Shown here: one piece after another, positions 1 through 8,600 of the stretch
How the letters are laid out: every line of letters begins with the position of its first letter
Position numbering within the stretch: position 1 is the first letter of the stretch
Assembly (NCBI GenBank): GCA_018969425.1
Contig: JAGWYJ010000001.1
Location: 124,001 to 188,000 of the forward strand
DNA from: Alphaproteobacteria bacterium
GTDB lineage: Bacteria > Pseudomonadota > Alphaproteobacteria > Caulobacterales > Hyphomonadaceae
Length of the DNA stretch: 64,000 bases
Reading direction: 5' to 3'
Notes under the pieces: model-generated
What the model was told of the DNA's origin: nothing
Seen by the model: only the letters and a program-made list of their open reading frames with translations
Database searches by the model: none
Made by a program: the position numbers and the translations under genes

Positions 1-792
1 CTCGTTGAAGCGACCCAGGATTTCGAGAACGGCTTCGCGATTATTCAGGAACACATCGCGCCACATTGTCGGATCCGAAGCGGCGATCCGCGTAAAGTCA
101 CGAAATCCTGCGGCCGAAAACTTGACGACCTCCCCCTGGGTGACCTGTTCGAGATCCGCAGCTGTCGAGCAGATATTGTAGGCGATCAGGTGAGGGACAT
201 GACTTGTTATGGCGAGCACCAGATCGTGACGCGCCGCGTCCATGGTCTCCACCCGGGATCCCAGACGTTCCCAGAAGCGGGTAAGAGCCGCCACAGCTGA
301 GAGATAGGCCTCGTCACCGTCCGGCTCCGGGGTCAGGATGCACCATCGTCCGCGAAACAGGGAGGCGAAGCCCGCATCTGGGCCCGACTTCTCGGTCCCG
401 GCTATCGGATGGCCCGGGATGACGTACAGCCCAGGACGCGAAAGGGTTCGCAAGTCTCTCGCAACGCTCGCCTTGACGGATCCGACATCCGTCAGGATTG
501 CCCCGGACTTCATTGAGCCTGCACACAGAGCGCCCGTTGCCGCCAACGCGCCGACCGGCATGCACAGGAAGACCGCGTCCGCCTGAGACACCGCCTCCGA
601 AAGCGAGGCCGCCGGCTCGCCCAGTCCAAGCTCAGCGGCGCGAGCCAGTGTCGAAGGATCCTGATCCCAAAGAGACACGCCCTGAGCGGCTCCGGTCTCC
701 ATGGCTGCACGCACAAGAGAAGAGCCGATCAGACCGACCCCGATAACGCTTATGCGACCGAAGATCGGAGCGGATGATGGGTCAGTGTTCAT
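1..792 (-). CDS. tyrA: Prephenate (cyclohexadienyl) dehydrogenase, 3' end outside the window
   Basis: Oxidative decarboxylation of prephenate or arogenate in tyrosine synthesis. The reading frame stays open from the ATG at 792 to the window edge, giving 264 codons without a stop. A Rossmann dinucleotide motif GVGLIGSS lies at residues 18-25. The last visible residues, including WRDVFLNNREAVLEIL, match the conserved C-terminal half of bacterial TyrA proteins. Its ATG overlaps the hisC stop as ATGA, so the two are probably translationally coupled. The gene is third in the minus-strand run chorismate mutase-like / hisC / tyrA, which groups enzymes around chorismate and prephenate. The C-terminus cannot be judged here. 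Confidence 0.93.
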   Translation of the reverse strand, partial: MNTDPSSAPIFGRISVIGVGLIGSSLVRAAMETGAAQGVSLWDQDPSTLARAAELGLGEPAASLSEAVSQADAVFLCMPVGALAATGALCAGSMKSGAILTDVGSVKASVARDLRTLSRPGLYVIPGHPIAGTEKSGPDAGFASLFRGRWCILTPEPDGDEAYLSAVAALTRFWERLGSRVETMDAARHDLVLAITSHVPHLIAYNICSTAADLEQVTQGEVVKFSAAGFRDFTRIAASDPTMWRDVFLNNREAVLEILGRFNE

Positions 793-1886
793 TTTCTTGC
801 CAGAAACTCAGCCAGGCCCTCGAGAACCGCGTCATTGCCCTCGACCACACCCACAGAAATCCTCAGGTGCTCAGGCATTCGATAACCGGCCAGACCTCTC
901 AGCGTCACACCTCTGTTCTTCATGAAGGCCAATGCATCGTGCGCCGTGCGTCCGGGCTCATCGGGGAAGCGCGCCACCACAAAATTCCCCACGCTGTCGG
1001 GAACCTCCAGTCCAAGCGCTCTCAGCCCCTTGGTCAGCCGAGCGAGCTCACGATCATTGTGCTCCAGAGACAACCGGGTGAAGGCTTCGTCCTCGAGAGC
1101 GGCCACACCGGCGGCCTGGGCGGCGAGATTGACGTTGAAGGGCATGCGGACCCGTTCGAGGGCGTCAATTATCGAAGGCGCCGCATAACCCCACCCCAAT
1201 CGCAACCCGGCGAGACCATAGAGTTTGGAAAATGTCCGCGTCATGACGACGTTCTCGTGTTCCGCCGCCAATTCAAGACCAGCGGCATAGTCGTTGCGGC
1301 GAACAAACTCCGCATAAGCGCCGTCAAGCACGAGAAGAACGTCGCGGGGCAACCCCGCATGCAGACGCTTGATCTCGTCAAAGGGCAGATAGGTGCCGGT
1401 CGGATTGTTGGGATTGGCGAGCCATACGATTCGTGTCCGTGGGGTCAGCGCCTGCAGAATCAGATCGACATCCGCCCTGAAGTCGCGCTCCTCGACCTCT
1501 ATGACGGTCGCACCCTGCTGCTGGCCGATGATCGCGAATATCGCGAACGCGTGACGCGTGCAGATCATCTCCGCACCGGGAGCGAGGTAGGCCCGGCCGA
1601 GCATGAGGAAGATCTCATCCGACCCGGCGCCGACAATCAGACGGGCGGGATCAAGGCCGTGACGCGCGGCGATAGCCGCCTTCAGGACCGCGGCGCCGCC
1701 GTCGGGATAGATCTCAAGGCGACCGGCAAGAGCCGAAAAAGCCTGCTGTGCCTGCGGAGACGACCCGAGCGGGTTTTCGTTCGAAGCCTGCTTGAACGTC
1801 CTCCCAGACCCGGGCTTTGGAGCTTCGCCGGGAACATAGGGCCGAACACCTGAGAGCTGGGGAAGTGGCTGGGGCCTGTCGACCAT
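789..1886 (-). CDS. hisC: Histidinol-phosphate aminotransferase
   Basis: PLP-dependent class I/II aminotransferase that converts imidazole-acetol phosphate to histidinol phosphate. Enzymes of this type next to tyrA often also transaminate aromatic keto acids. Visible motifs: SNENPLG near the N-terminus, NPNNPTG at about 158-164, DGAY at about 188-191, and TFSKLYGLAGLRLGWG holding the PLP lysine at about 221. I chose the ATG at 1886 (365 aa). An in-frame TTG at 1904, four bases from the upstream stop, would add six residues and cannot be excluded. It sits between a chorismate mutase-like gene and tyrA, which supports a role in aromatic as well as histidine metabolism. Confidence 0.93.
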   Translation of the reverse strand: MVDRPQPLPQLSGVRPYVPGEAPKPGSGRTFKQASNENPLGSSPQAQQAFSALAGRLEIYPDGGAAVLKAAIAARHGLDPARLIVGAGSDEIFLMLGRAYLAPGAEMICTRHAFAIFAIIGQQQGATVIEVEERDFRADVDLILQALTPRTRIVWLANPNNPTGTYLPFDEIKRLHAGLPRDVLLVLDGAYAEFVRRNDYAAGLELAAEHENVVMTRTFSKLYGLAGLRLGWGYAAPSIIDALERVRMPFNVNLAAQAAGVAALEDEAFTRLSLEHNDRELARLTKGLRALGLEVPDSVGNFVVARFPDEPGRTAHDALAFMKNRGVTLRGLAGYRMPEHLRISVGVVEGNDAVLEGLAEFLARK

Positions 1887-1907
1887 GGCGTCACCGTGTT
1901 GCAAGCG

Positions 1908-2669
1908 TCACGGACGAGGCCGTACCCCGACAATGCGCAGGCCGTCCAGCCCCGCCTTGCGCGCGATATCCAGACGGTGGTCGTCCGCGTGAACAAACTC
2001 CCTCAGCCTGATCAGGGCCAGGGACCGGGCTCTCGCAACGACCTCCCCGGACAATCTCGCCATCTGCAGGCAGCGTTCGGCGCCGAAGGCGTCGTCGTGA
2101 GCGGTTGCGAGCATATCGTCCTCGCCCGAAGGCTCCTGCGGCAGCTTTCCCACAATAGCGACCTTAGGCGCCTCCGACGGGGCCCCCGGGAGGTTCGGCC
2201 ACCCTGCGAGAATGGACAAAGACCGAAACCGGTTTTCATTGAGAATGGGCCACCACTGGCCCGGTCCGGCGTTTTCCGGCCATGGCAGACAGGCCAGGAT
2301 GTCGGACGCATTGTCGGCCTTCTCAAGAGCCTCGCGAATATCCAGAACCTGAATTACGTCAACGCCAAAACCAAAATATCCCCTGGCGCCGAGCAGAAGC
2401 TGTGCAGGATCTCCGCCCGCGACATAGACGGCCTTCAGGCCTCGTGCGACCCAGATGTCTCCAGAAAGAGCACGCCAGAGCCGCGCCACGGTGTCGGGCG
2501 GCGCACTCGTCATTCGCGTCAGCCTGCGTAAAACGGCGGCGTCCCGCGCAGGCGAGACCGGGAAGGCGGACGCAGGTTCCGACGCCGCCAACGCCAGGCG
2601 CCCGGCGATCGCCGCCACAAGTCGCTCATCGGCGTCTTCAATAGCCGTCTCGACAGTCACAGGGTCCAT
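1908..2669 (-). CDS. Chorismate mutase-family protein
   Basis: The 253-aa product begins with an AroQ-like helical segment (about residues 1-70: ADERLVAAIAGRLALA, then SPARDAAVLRRL). A longer C-terminal part follows that I do not recognise with confidence but which resembles alphaproteobacterial proteins annotated as chorismate mutase. The basic pocket residues of classical AroQ are only partly evident, so activity is inferred from context with hisC and tyrA rather than proven by motifs. I chose the ATG at 2669 because GGAGG lies just upstream. The frame is open further upstream to about 2966, but that extension is low in protein-like character and runs into the divergent metX region. Confidence 0.72.
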   Translation of the reverse strand: MDPVTVETAIEDADERLVAAIAGRLALAASEPASAFPVSPARDAAVLRRLTRMTSAPPDTVARLWRALSGDIWVARGLKAVYVAGGDPAQLLLGARGYFGFGVDVIQVLDIREALEKADNASDILACLPWPENAGPGQWWPILNENRFRSLSILAGWPNLPGAPSEAPKVAIVGKLPQEPSGEDDMLATAHDDAFGAERCLQMARLSGEVVARARSLALIRLREFVHADDHRLDIARKAGLDGLRIVGVRPRP

Positions 2670-2795
2670 GACACCCCTCCGCGTTATGCGCCCGCCAGGC
2701 GAAACTGACATACCAGATCGCACTTTCAGCGCCCTTAAAATTTTATCTCCGCGGGTCCCTTCTCGCATCCCGGCCAAACCTCTAGTTTGTGCGCC

Positions 2796-3962
2796 ATGAC
2801 CGCTCCCGACCTGCGCAGCGCCGACGGCCTCCGGCGCCTTGTGATCGCCACGCCTGACCAGCCCCTGAGGCTGGACGGCGGCCGCGCACTCGACCATGTG
2901 GAGATTGCCTACGAGACGTGGGGCGAGATGTCCTCCCGCAAGGATAATGTGGTGATCATCTGCCACGCGCTGACGGGAGATCAGTTCGTTGCGAGCGACA
3001 ATCCGATCACCGGCCGACCCGCCTGGTGGCCGCGCATGGTGGGTCCCGGCAAACCAATCGATACGGACCGGTTTTTTGTCGTGGCGACGAATGTGCTCGG
3101 CGGATGCATGGGCTCAACGGGACCTGCCTCAATCCGATCCGACGGATCCGTCTGGGGCGCCGAGTTTCCTCATATCACGATCGCAGACATGGTCCGGGCG
3201 CAGATCGCGCTGATCGATCGTCTTGGGGTCGAGGACGTCTTCCTCGCCCTCGGAGGCTCGATCGGGGGCATGCAGGTCCTTCAATGGACGGTTCAGGCGA
3301 GAAACCGCGTCTTCTCCGCCATTCCGATCGCCTCAGCGGGTCGCCAGTCGGCCCAGAACATCGGGTTTTACGAAGTGGGGCGTCAGGCGATCATGGCCGA
3401 CCCGAATTGGCGCGAGGGCGCCTATCTCGCGGCCGGACGCCGCCCGGATCGCGGTCTGGCCGTCGCGCGCATGGCGGCCCACATCACCTATGTCTCCGAG
3501 GCGGCGCTCAAAAGAAAGTTCGACCGCCGTCTGCAGGACCGGCAATCGGTCGGGTTCGGCTTCGACGCCGACTTCCAGATCGAAAGCTATCTGCGTCATC
3601 AGGGACAAAGCTTTGTCGATCGCTTCGACGCCAATTCCTATCTCTACATCACCCGGGCCATGGATTACTTCGACCTCGCGGCCGATCATGGCGGGGTCCT
3701 CGCCAACGCTTTTCGAGGCCTGTCGACCCGGTTTTGCGTCTTCTCCTTTTCATCGGACTGGCACTATACGCCGGAGGAATCCCGCGATCTGGTTCGCGCG
3801 CTCAACGCAGCAGGCTGCGAAACCTCCTACGTCTCGATCGAAACCGACAAGGGGCATGACGCTTTCCTGCTTGAAGAGCCCAATTTCGAGGCGGCTGTCA
3901 CCGGTTTTGTCGACGCTGCAGCAGAGGCCAGAGGTCTTCCGGCCCGGATGCCCCGATCATGA
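2796..3962 (+). CDS. metX: Homoserine O-acetyltransferase (MetX family)
   Basis: Alpha/beta hydrolase-fold acyltransferase that activates homoserine for methionine synthesis. The nucleophile elbow is GGSIGGMQ, with Ser about 155; the acid is the Asp of SSDWHYTP, about 321; the base is the His of GHDAFL, about 354. HALTGDQF and [13 protein letters not shown] are also typical. Length (388 aa) is normal. I chose the ATG at 2796; a TTG nine bases upstream is in frame. Its stop overlaps the metW start (ATGA), the classical metX-metW coupling. Whether acetyl- or succinyl-CoA is the donor cannot be read from sequence alone; acetyl is the default for this family. Confidence 0.94.
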   Translation: MTAPDLRSADGLRRLVIATPDQPLRLDGGRALDHVEIAYETWGEMSSRKDNVVIICHALTGDQFVASDNPITGRPAWWPRMVGPGKPIDTDRFFVVATNVLGGCMGSTGPASIRSDGSVWGAEFPHITIADMVRAQIALIDRLGVEDVFLALGGSIGGMQVLQWTVQARNRVFSAIPIASAGRQSAQNIGFYEVGRQAIMADPNWREGAYLAAGRRPDRGLAVARMAAHITYVSEAALKRKFDRRLQDRQSVGFGFDADFQIESYLRHQGQSFVDRFDANSYLYITRAMDYFDLAADHGGVLANAFRGLSTRFCVFSFSSDWHYTPEESRDLVRALNAAGCETSYVSIETDKGHDAFLLEEPNFEAAVTGFVDAAAEARGLPARMPRS

Positions 3963-4630
3963 CCGCATCCGGACGACCGTCCCCTGGCCGTCGGGCCGAT
4001 CATCTTGCGATCTCGCGCCATATCCGCCCCGGAGAACTGGTTCTCGACGTCGGGTGCGGCGACGGACAGCTGATGGAGCTGCTCCAGCAGGACCGAGGCG
4101 CACGGACACGCGGGCTCGAAGTTGAACAGGCCGGCGTGAACCGCTGCGTCGCCAAGGGACTGGCCGTGGTGCAGGGAGATGCGGACAGAGACCTCCCGGT
4201 TTATCCTGATGACGCGTTCGATGCGGCCATCCTCTCCAAAACCATTCAGGAGATGGCGCGGCCCAAGTTCGTACTCGGCGAACTCTCCAGAATCGCGCGG
4301 AGAGTCATCGTCTCCTTCCGGAACTACGGACACTGGCGGGTCCGAGCCTCCCTCCTGACGTCGGGACGCATTCCGGCGCTGGGGGCCAACCGAGCGTGGT
4401 GGTCAGACGGTGCGCGCCGGCCGTGCACTGCCAGGGACATGGCCGAACTGGCCGAAGAGCTCGGGCTGTCGCTGACCGCCATCACCGCCGCCAGCGGAGC
4501 GACGGGAGACAGACGCTCTCTGACCCGGTTCAACTGGACGGCAGAAGAGCTGGTGTTCGTTCTTGAGCGTGGCGAGCGCCCCGGAGCGCTCCTGAGCGCG
4601 GCTCCTGAACCCTCGCAGCACGACCCATAA
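3959..4630 (+). CDS. metW: Methionine biosynthesis protein MetW
   Basis: SAM-methyltransferase-fold protein of 223 aa that accompanies MetX in many proteobacteria and is needed for full acyltransferase function there. The glycine-rich motif [14 protein letters not shown] lies near residues 29-42. The family signatures [15 protein letters not shown] and [12 protein letters not shown] are clear. The start overlaps the metX stop by four bases. It is followed at once by a perfect 12-bp hairpin at 4631-4659. No catalytic methyl transfer is established for this family, so the fold should not be read as proof of methyltransferase activity. Confidence 0.93.
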   Translation: MTASGRPSPGRRADHLAISRHIRPGELVLDVGCGDGQLMELLQQDRGARTRGLEVEQAGVNRCVAKGLAVVQGDADRDLPVYPDDAFDAAILSKTIQEMARPKFVLGELSRIARRVIVSFRNYGHWRVRASLLTSGRIPALGANRAWWSDGARRPCTARDMAELAEELGLSLTAITAASGATGDRRSLTRFNWTAEELVFVLERGERPGALLSAAPEPSQHDP

Positions 4631-4659
4631 CGCGCCCTTCCGACAAACGGAAGGGCGCG
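4631..4659. terminator. Perfect 12-bp inverted repeat between metW and the P-II gene
   Basis: CGCGCCCTTCCG pairs with its exact complement across a five-base ACAAA loop. It begins one base after the metW stop and lies about 40 bases beyond the stop of the convergent P-II gene, so it could end transcription from both sides. No clear U-tract follows on either strand, so a Rho-dependent or mixed role is possible. Confidence 0.6.
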
Positions 4660-4698
4660 AAAGGGTTACGGAAAATGGCTCAGAGAGCCGACCGCCCC

Positions 4699-5043
4699 TT
4701 ATGAAGTCAGGGCTGATTCGTTCTTCTCGCCGGTGCGAATCCGCGTGACGGCCTCAAGATCCATCACGAAGATCTTGCCGTCGCCGATCTTGTTGGTGTT
4801 GGCCGAGGCGACGATCGCTTCGACAATTTTCTCGACCGTCTCGTCGGTGGCCGCTATCTCGATACGAACCTTCGGCAGAAGACGCACTTCGTACTCAGCG
4901 CCGCGATAGACCTCGGTCTTGCCCTGCTGGCGACCGTAGCCGCGCACCTCAGTCACCGTCACGCCCGAGGCGCCGGCGGCGGTCACGGCGTCGAGAACAG
5001 CATCCAGACGGCTGGGTTTGAAAATGGCGGTGACGTATTTCAT
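4699..5043 (-). CDS. glnK: P-II family nitrogen regulatory protein
   Basis: Trimeric signal protein (114 aa) that senses 2-oxoglutarate, ATP/ADP and glutamine state. The T-loop is intact and carries RGAEYEVRLLPK with Tyr51, the residue uridylylated by GlnD in proteobacteria. TVTEVRGYGRQQGKTE and IGDGKIFV are typical. The gene stands alone: neither glnA nor amtB is adjacent in this window, so the choice between the names GlnB and GlnK is not secure. AAAGGG lies just upstream of the ATG. A good -35/-10 pair is visible upstream (see the promoter entry). Confidence 0.93.
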   Translation of the reverse strand: MKYVTAIFKPSRLDAVLDAVTAAGASGVTVTEVRGYGRQQGKTEVYRGAEYEVRLLPKVRIEIAATDETVEKIVEAIVASANTNKIGDGKIFVMDLEAVTRIRTGEKNESALTS

Positions 5044-5115
5044 GGACGGACCCTTTCCTGATTGAAGAATGTCGTTGACGGTTTGTTAAATGAACAACTT
5101 ACTTCACTTACACAC

Positions 5116-5144
5116 CTTAAACATCTTTGCAGGATCGCTGTCAA
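5116..5144 (-). promoter_or_regulatory. Candidate sigma-70 promoter for the P-II gene
   Basis: On the minus strand TTGACA (5144-5139) is followed after 17 bases by TTTAAG (5121-5116), giving a predicted start near 5109 and a leader of about 65 bases. The -35 overlaps the stop codon of the upstream methyltransferase gene. No RpoN -24/-12 element was obvious, so nitrogen control through sigma-54 is not supported here. Confidence 0.45.
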
Positions 5145-5869
5145 CCTCCCGGAATCTGAGACGCCGCCGGAAGCTTGACCCGCCTCTTCACGGGCTGACG
5201 GGCCCCGCCCGGTTCGACATACAGGCGCTTAACCGCCTCGATCATGAGGACGCCCCCAAAGCTTGACCAGAGCGCCGATCCAATTCTTTCCCAGGCGTCT
5301 CCGGCCGAGGTGATCATCGGCCAGCCGAGGGGCGGAGCGTAGAGGACGCGCGCTGATGCGGTCGGCTGGAACATCGCGGCCTCAAGGAGTCGATAGAGCT
5401 GAAGCCGAGTGTAGGGCTGTCCATGACCAAACGGGGTCGATTCCGCCCTGGCCCAGAGCCCGCGTCGATGGGAGACGATGACGAGCAGCCGAGCCTCGGG
5501 AGCGCTGATCCTCCACAGCTCCCGCAGAAGCCGTCGGGGCCCCTCAGCCTCCTCCAGACCGTGGCAGACGATCAGCCGATCAAACAGACTATCCCGAAAC
5601 GGGAGACGCTCCTCATCAACGAGCGTACAGGCGCAACGGTCGTCGGCTGGCCAGCGCACGATACCCTGCCCATCAGGCGATGCGGACACCACGCGTCGCG
5701 CCCCGGACCGAAACGGCTCCAGAAGGCCGTCGGCATGTCCGTATCCCAGAACGTCCAGGTCCCTGACATCCGGCCACAGGGTCGCGATGCGGCGGGCTAT
5801 CATCTCCTGAGCCATTCGCCCGAGCGGAGACGCGTAGAAGGTCTGCAGTCGATCAATGTCGGTCCGCAT
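5141..5869 (-). CDS. Class I SAM-dependent methyltransferase domain protein
   Basis: A 242-aa methyltransferase-fold protein of the Methyltransf_11 type. The first motif (DVLGYGHADGLL, about residues 39-50) is degenerate compared with the usual DxGxGxG. The middle shows RLPFRDSLFDRLIVCHGLE and LRELWRISAPEARLLVIV, which match motifs post-I to III. It is divergent from gloB, an arrangement I associate with alphaproteobacteria. Substrate is unknown. The weakened SAM-binding loop could mean low affinity or a non-catalytic role. The stop codon lies in the promoter region of the P-II gene downstream. Confidence 0.75.
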   Translation of the reverse strand: MRTDIDRLQTFYASPLGRMAQEMIARRIATLWPDVRDLDVLGYGHADGLLEPFRSGARRVVSASPDGQGIVRWPADDRCACTLVDEERLPFRDSLFDRLIVCHGLEEAEGPRRLLRELWRISAPEARLLVIVSHRRGLWARAESTPFGHGQPYTRLQLYRLLEAAMFQPTASARVLYAPPLGWPMITSAGDAWERIGSALWSSFGGVLMIEAVKRLYVEPGGARQPVKRRVKLPAASQIPGG

Positions 5870-5940
5870 GATATCCCGCCTGACAGGCTGGGCTGAAAAT
5901 TTCCGCCCGAGGCGTGTCTCTACCGGAGAAAGGTAAATCC

Positions 5941-6723
5941 GTGTTCACCAACCCGCCAGCTCGTCCGATCGTCCACCAGTTTCCATGTCTCAAGGACAAT
6001 TACGGGTTCCTGCTGCACGACCCTTCAACCGGCGAAACCGCATCCATAGACACGCCCGATCCGGCTGCGATTCTGAGCGAAGCATCCGCACGGGGCTGGC
6101 GGATTACCCAGATCTGGAACACGCACTGGCACCCGGACCACGCGGGAGGCAACGCCGCCGTACGCGAGGCGACCGGCTGCGCGATCTACGGCCCGAAAGG
6201 CGAGGCGGACAGAATAGAGACCCTGGACACATGCGTTGAAGAGGGAGACGTCATCCGCCTTGGCAACATCACGGCCCGGGTTCTGGACACGCCAGGCCAC
6301 ACGTCGGGACATGTCGTCTACATCGTCGACAGCGCCAATCTCGCCTTCGTGGGAGATACTCTCTTCGCTCTGGGATGCGGACGGCTCTTCGAGGGAACGC
6401 CAGGCCAGATGTGGACCAGCCTGCAAAAGCTGAAAGCCCTGCCGGGAGAGACGCTTATCTACTGCGCCCACGAATACACGGCCGCCAACGCGGCATTCGC
6501 TCTCAGCGTCGATCCCGACAATTCCGACCTTCAGGCCTACGCCTCCGAGATCCGAGACCAACGCTCCCAGGGCCGGCCCACCGTCCCTACCCGTCTTGAT
6601 CGGGAAAAGAACACCAACCCCTTTCTGCGCGCCGACGAAGAAAGACTTCAGACGGCCGTTGGACGGCCTGGAGATGAGATCGGAACATTCGCCGAAATCA
6701 GGGAACGGAAAAACAGGTTCTGA
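5941..6723 (+). CDS. gloB: Hydroxyacylglutathione hydrolase (glyoxalase II)
   Basis: Metallo-beta-lactamase-fold enzyme that hydrolyses S-D-lactoylglutathione in methylglyoxal detoxification. The binuclear metal site THWHPDHAGG holds His62, His64, Asp66 and His67. DTPGHTSGHVVY, GDTLFALGCGRLFEG and the C-terminal CAHEYTAANAAFA are diagnostic. I chose the GTG at 5941 (260 aa) because GGAGAAAGG lies about eight bases upstream. An in-frame GTG at 5914 would add nine poorly conserved residues. It faces the DUF4908 gene, with only six bases between the two stops. Confidence 0.94.
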   Translation: MFTNPPARPIVHQFPCLKDNYGFLLHDPSTGETASIDTPDPAAILSEASARGWRITQIWNTHWHPDHAGGNAAVREATGCAIYGPKGEADRIETLDTCVEEGDVIRLGNITARVLDTPGHTSGHVVYIVDSANLAFVGDTLFALGCGRLFEGTPGQMWTSLQKLKALPGETLIYCAHEYTAANAAFALSVDPDNSDLQAYASEIRDQRSQGRPTVPTRLDREKNTNPFLRADEERLQTAVGRPGDEIGTFAEIRERKNRF

Positions 6724-6729
6724 CCGGCC

Positions 6730-7533
6730 CTAACGGCCTCGTCGGGACACTGTCATGGCCTCAGCGATGGCCTCGGACGAGGGACGACCCGCATATCCTT
6801 CCTGAGGATTGAGCTCGAGAACCAGCTCTCCCTCTGAGAAAACCGCTCGCGGCTGGGACGCCCGCAACAGCCGCACTGCGGTCAGTCGCCGCGCGTCCGT
6901 CGGAGAGACCTTTACCGCGCGCTCCATACCCAGAACTGCGACCATCAGGGCATCCGAAGCCCACGCCTCCTGCCGAGAAAACGCGCCCGCTCCAAAAATC
7001 GTCACGTCCCGCCCCACCATCTCCGACAGGTGCGCAGCCGCTTCCTTCACCCGATCAGTCAGCGAGGCCGGCATGGCCGGCGCATCAAGCGGCGCAGCCG
7101 CCCCAGCTATGTCTGCAGGGGCGCCATCCTTGTTCCCCAGATAGGAAATGACATTGCCCAACTCAGTGACCCGGAGGATCAGATCACCCGCATCAGAGCG
7201 AAGGAAGGCGTCGCCCCTCTGAGCCGTCGTCGACCTCAGGGCATAAACCTCAGGACTGTCCTCGAACTTGATCAGAGGCTCATCCCCCGACCGATCAAGG
7301 ACAAAACTGCGCTGCGAGACGGTATCCTCGTACTTCGCCGCCCCCGGGTTCACCGCCCGTCGCAGGGCTGAAAGCGAGAGGGCCGAGGCGTCAGACCGAG
7401 GAGAAGATGACGGAGACGAAGACTGGGGTCGAGCGGCCTGCTGGGCGCTCGCCTCTCCGACGCCAGCCCCGAACAGGGCGAGAACGCCGAACACACCAAT
7501 CCGGCTGAAACGATGTCCGACATGAACTCTCAT
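6730..7533 (-). CDS. Exported DUF4908-type protein
   Basis: A 267-aa protein with an N-terminal signal peptide (hydrophobic GVFGVLALFGAGVG, cleavage probably after ASAQ) followed by a Ser/Pro-rich linker. The segment LIKFEDSPEVYALRS, then RGDAFLRSD and LILRVTELGNVISYLG, recalls the DUF4908 family, which I know mainly from Caulobacterales and relatives. The function is unknown; a periplasmic or envelope location is inferred. The ATG at 7533 is used; a GTG 18 bases upstream is also in frame. The second half (about 150-267) looks globular and has no motif I recognise. Confidence 0.72.
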   Translation of the reverse strand: MRVHVGHRFSRIGVFGVLALFGAGVGEASAQQAARPQSSSPSSSPRSDASALSLSALRRAVNPGAAKYEDTVSQRSFVLDRSGDEPLIKFEDSPEVYALRSTTAQRGDAFLRSDAGDLILRVTELGNVISYLGNKDGAPADIAGAAAPLDAPAMPASLTDRVKEAAAHLSEMVGRDVTIFGAGAFSRQEAWASDALMVAVLGMERAVKVSPTDARRLTAVRLLRASQPRAVFSEGELVLELNPQEGYAGRPSSEAIAEAMTVSRRGR

Positions 7534-7644
7534 GGACGTCACTCTGAACACGAAGTTTGTCGAATTTTTGTTCGTCAGCCGCTCATGTCAATCCTGAGCA
7601 GGGTTAACTGCACAAGCAAGGGTCGAGACGGCAGCCTGTCCCGA

Positions 7645-8370
7645 TCAGCCCGCGATGTATTGCCCCCCGTTCGCTGTCAGCGTCGCCCCGGTTATGAAAC
7701 CTCCGTCGGGACCTGCGAGAAAAGACACGCAGCCGGCTATCTCCTCGGCGCGGCCAAGCCGACCGATCGGAATAGATGCGACAATGCCTTCAAGGACCTT
7801 CGGCGGAACGGCCGCCACCATGTCGGTGTCAATATAGCCCGGGCAGATGGCGTTGACAGTGACGCCGCGCCGGGCGCTTTCCAGAGCCAGAGCCTTCGTA
7901 AAGCCGATCAGGCCCGCCTTCGCCGCAGCGTAGTTGACCTGCCCTATCTGCCCCTTCTGACCATTGATCGATGAAATGTTCACGATGCGCCCATGTCCTC
8001 TGTCGCGCATGCCTTCGATCAGCAGACGACACAGATTGAAGGCGGAGGTGAGATCGACGCGGATCACCTCATCCCACTGCTCACGCGTCATGCGATGCAA
8101 AACAGCGTCTCGCGTTATGCCGGCATTGTTCACAAGCACATCCACCGGACCGAGTGCGCTGGCGACCGCCTCCACCCCCGTCGCGCAGGCGTCGAAGTCA
8201 CCGACATCCCATTTGAAACAGGATACGCCGAGCTCGGCTGCGCAGGCCGCCGCCGCCTCGTCATTACCCGCGTAGTTCGCTGCGACCTTAAAGCCGTCCT
8301 TCACCAGACGGGCCGAAATGGCGCGTCCGATCCCGCGCGTTCCTCCCGTCACCAACGCGACGCCCGCCAT
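7645..8370 (-). CDS. phaB: Acetoacetyl-CoA reductase (beta-ketoacyl-CoA reductase)
   Basis: NADPH-dependent SDR that makes (R)-3-hydroxybutyryl-CoA for polyhydroxybutyrate. TGGTRGIGRA (about 8-17) binds the cofactor. The catalytic set is Ser about 134 (NISSINGQKGQ), Tyr147 and Lys151 (NYAAAKAG). The strings GYIDTDMVAAVP and ITGATLTANGGQYI separate PhaB from FabG. I chose the ATG at 8370 because GGGGGGACGA directly precedes it and the product then starts MAGVALVTGG; an ATG 12 bases upstream is also possible. It is divergent from phaR, the regulator of PHB synthesis. The polymerase phaC is not in the window. Confidence 0.9.
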   Translation of the reverse strand: MAGVALVTGGTRGIGRAISARLVKDGFKVAANYAGNDEAAAACAAELGVSCFKWDVGDFDACATGVEAVASALGPVDVLVNNAGITRDAVLHRMTREQWDEVIRVDLTSAFNLCRLLIEGMRDRGHGRIVNISSINGQKGQIGQVNYAAAKAGLIGFTKALALESARRGVTVNAICPGYIDTDMVAAVPPKVLEGIVASIPIGRLGRAEEIAGCVSFLAGPDGGFITGATLTANGGQYIAG

Positions 8371-8600
8371 TCGTCCCCCCATGTGAAAACGGAACGATCT
8401 TACCTGAATTGACGCTGCGAGAGGAGCATGAATCCCGTAATGATGGAATCTTCTGCGCGAAAGCGCCCGAAAACGGGGAGTTCCAGAACTGTATTTTCCA
8501 AACGATCCAATCTAGGCTCTTGGACCGTATCGACCTCATGTCGCCAATCGTCATCCTGTTGTCCGGGTGCGGCGAACCGAACGGGCGGGAGACCTTCCTC
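8371..8600. promoter_or_regulatory. phaB-phaR divergent intergenic region
   Basis: These 230 bases must hold promoters for both divergent genes and are the natural place for PhaR operators. I could not point to a convincing -35/-10 pair or to a clean palindrome, so this is a positional inference only. Confidence 0.35.

Noticed and set aside
774-1853. 359-aa plus-strand open frame
   Set aside because: Antisense shadow of hisC, which has complete aminotransferase motifs in the opposite strand.
2670-2795. SAM-II type riboswitch upstream of metX
   Set aside because: I looked for the conserved pseudoknot core seen in alphaproteobacterial met leaders and did not find it.
2670-2966. N-terminal extension of the chorismate mutase-like gene
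   Set aside because: It would run through the metX promoter and start region, and lacks conservation-like character; GGAGG at the ATG of 2669 marks a better start.
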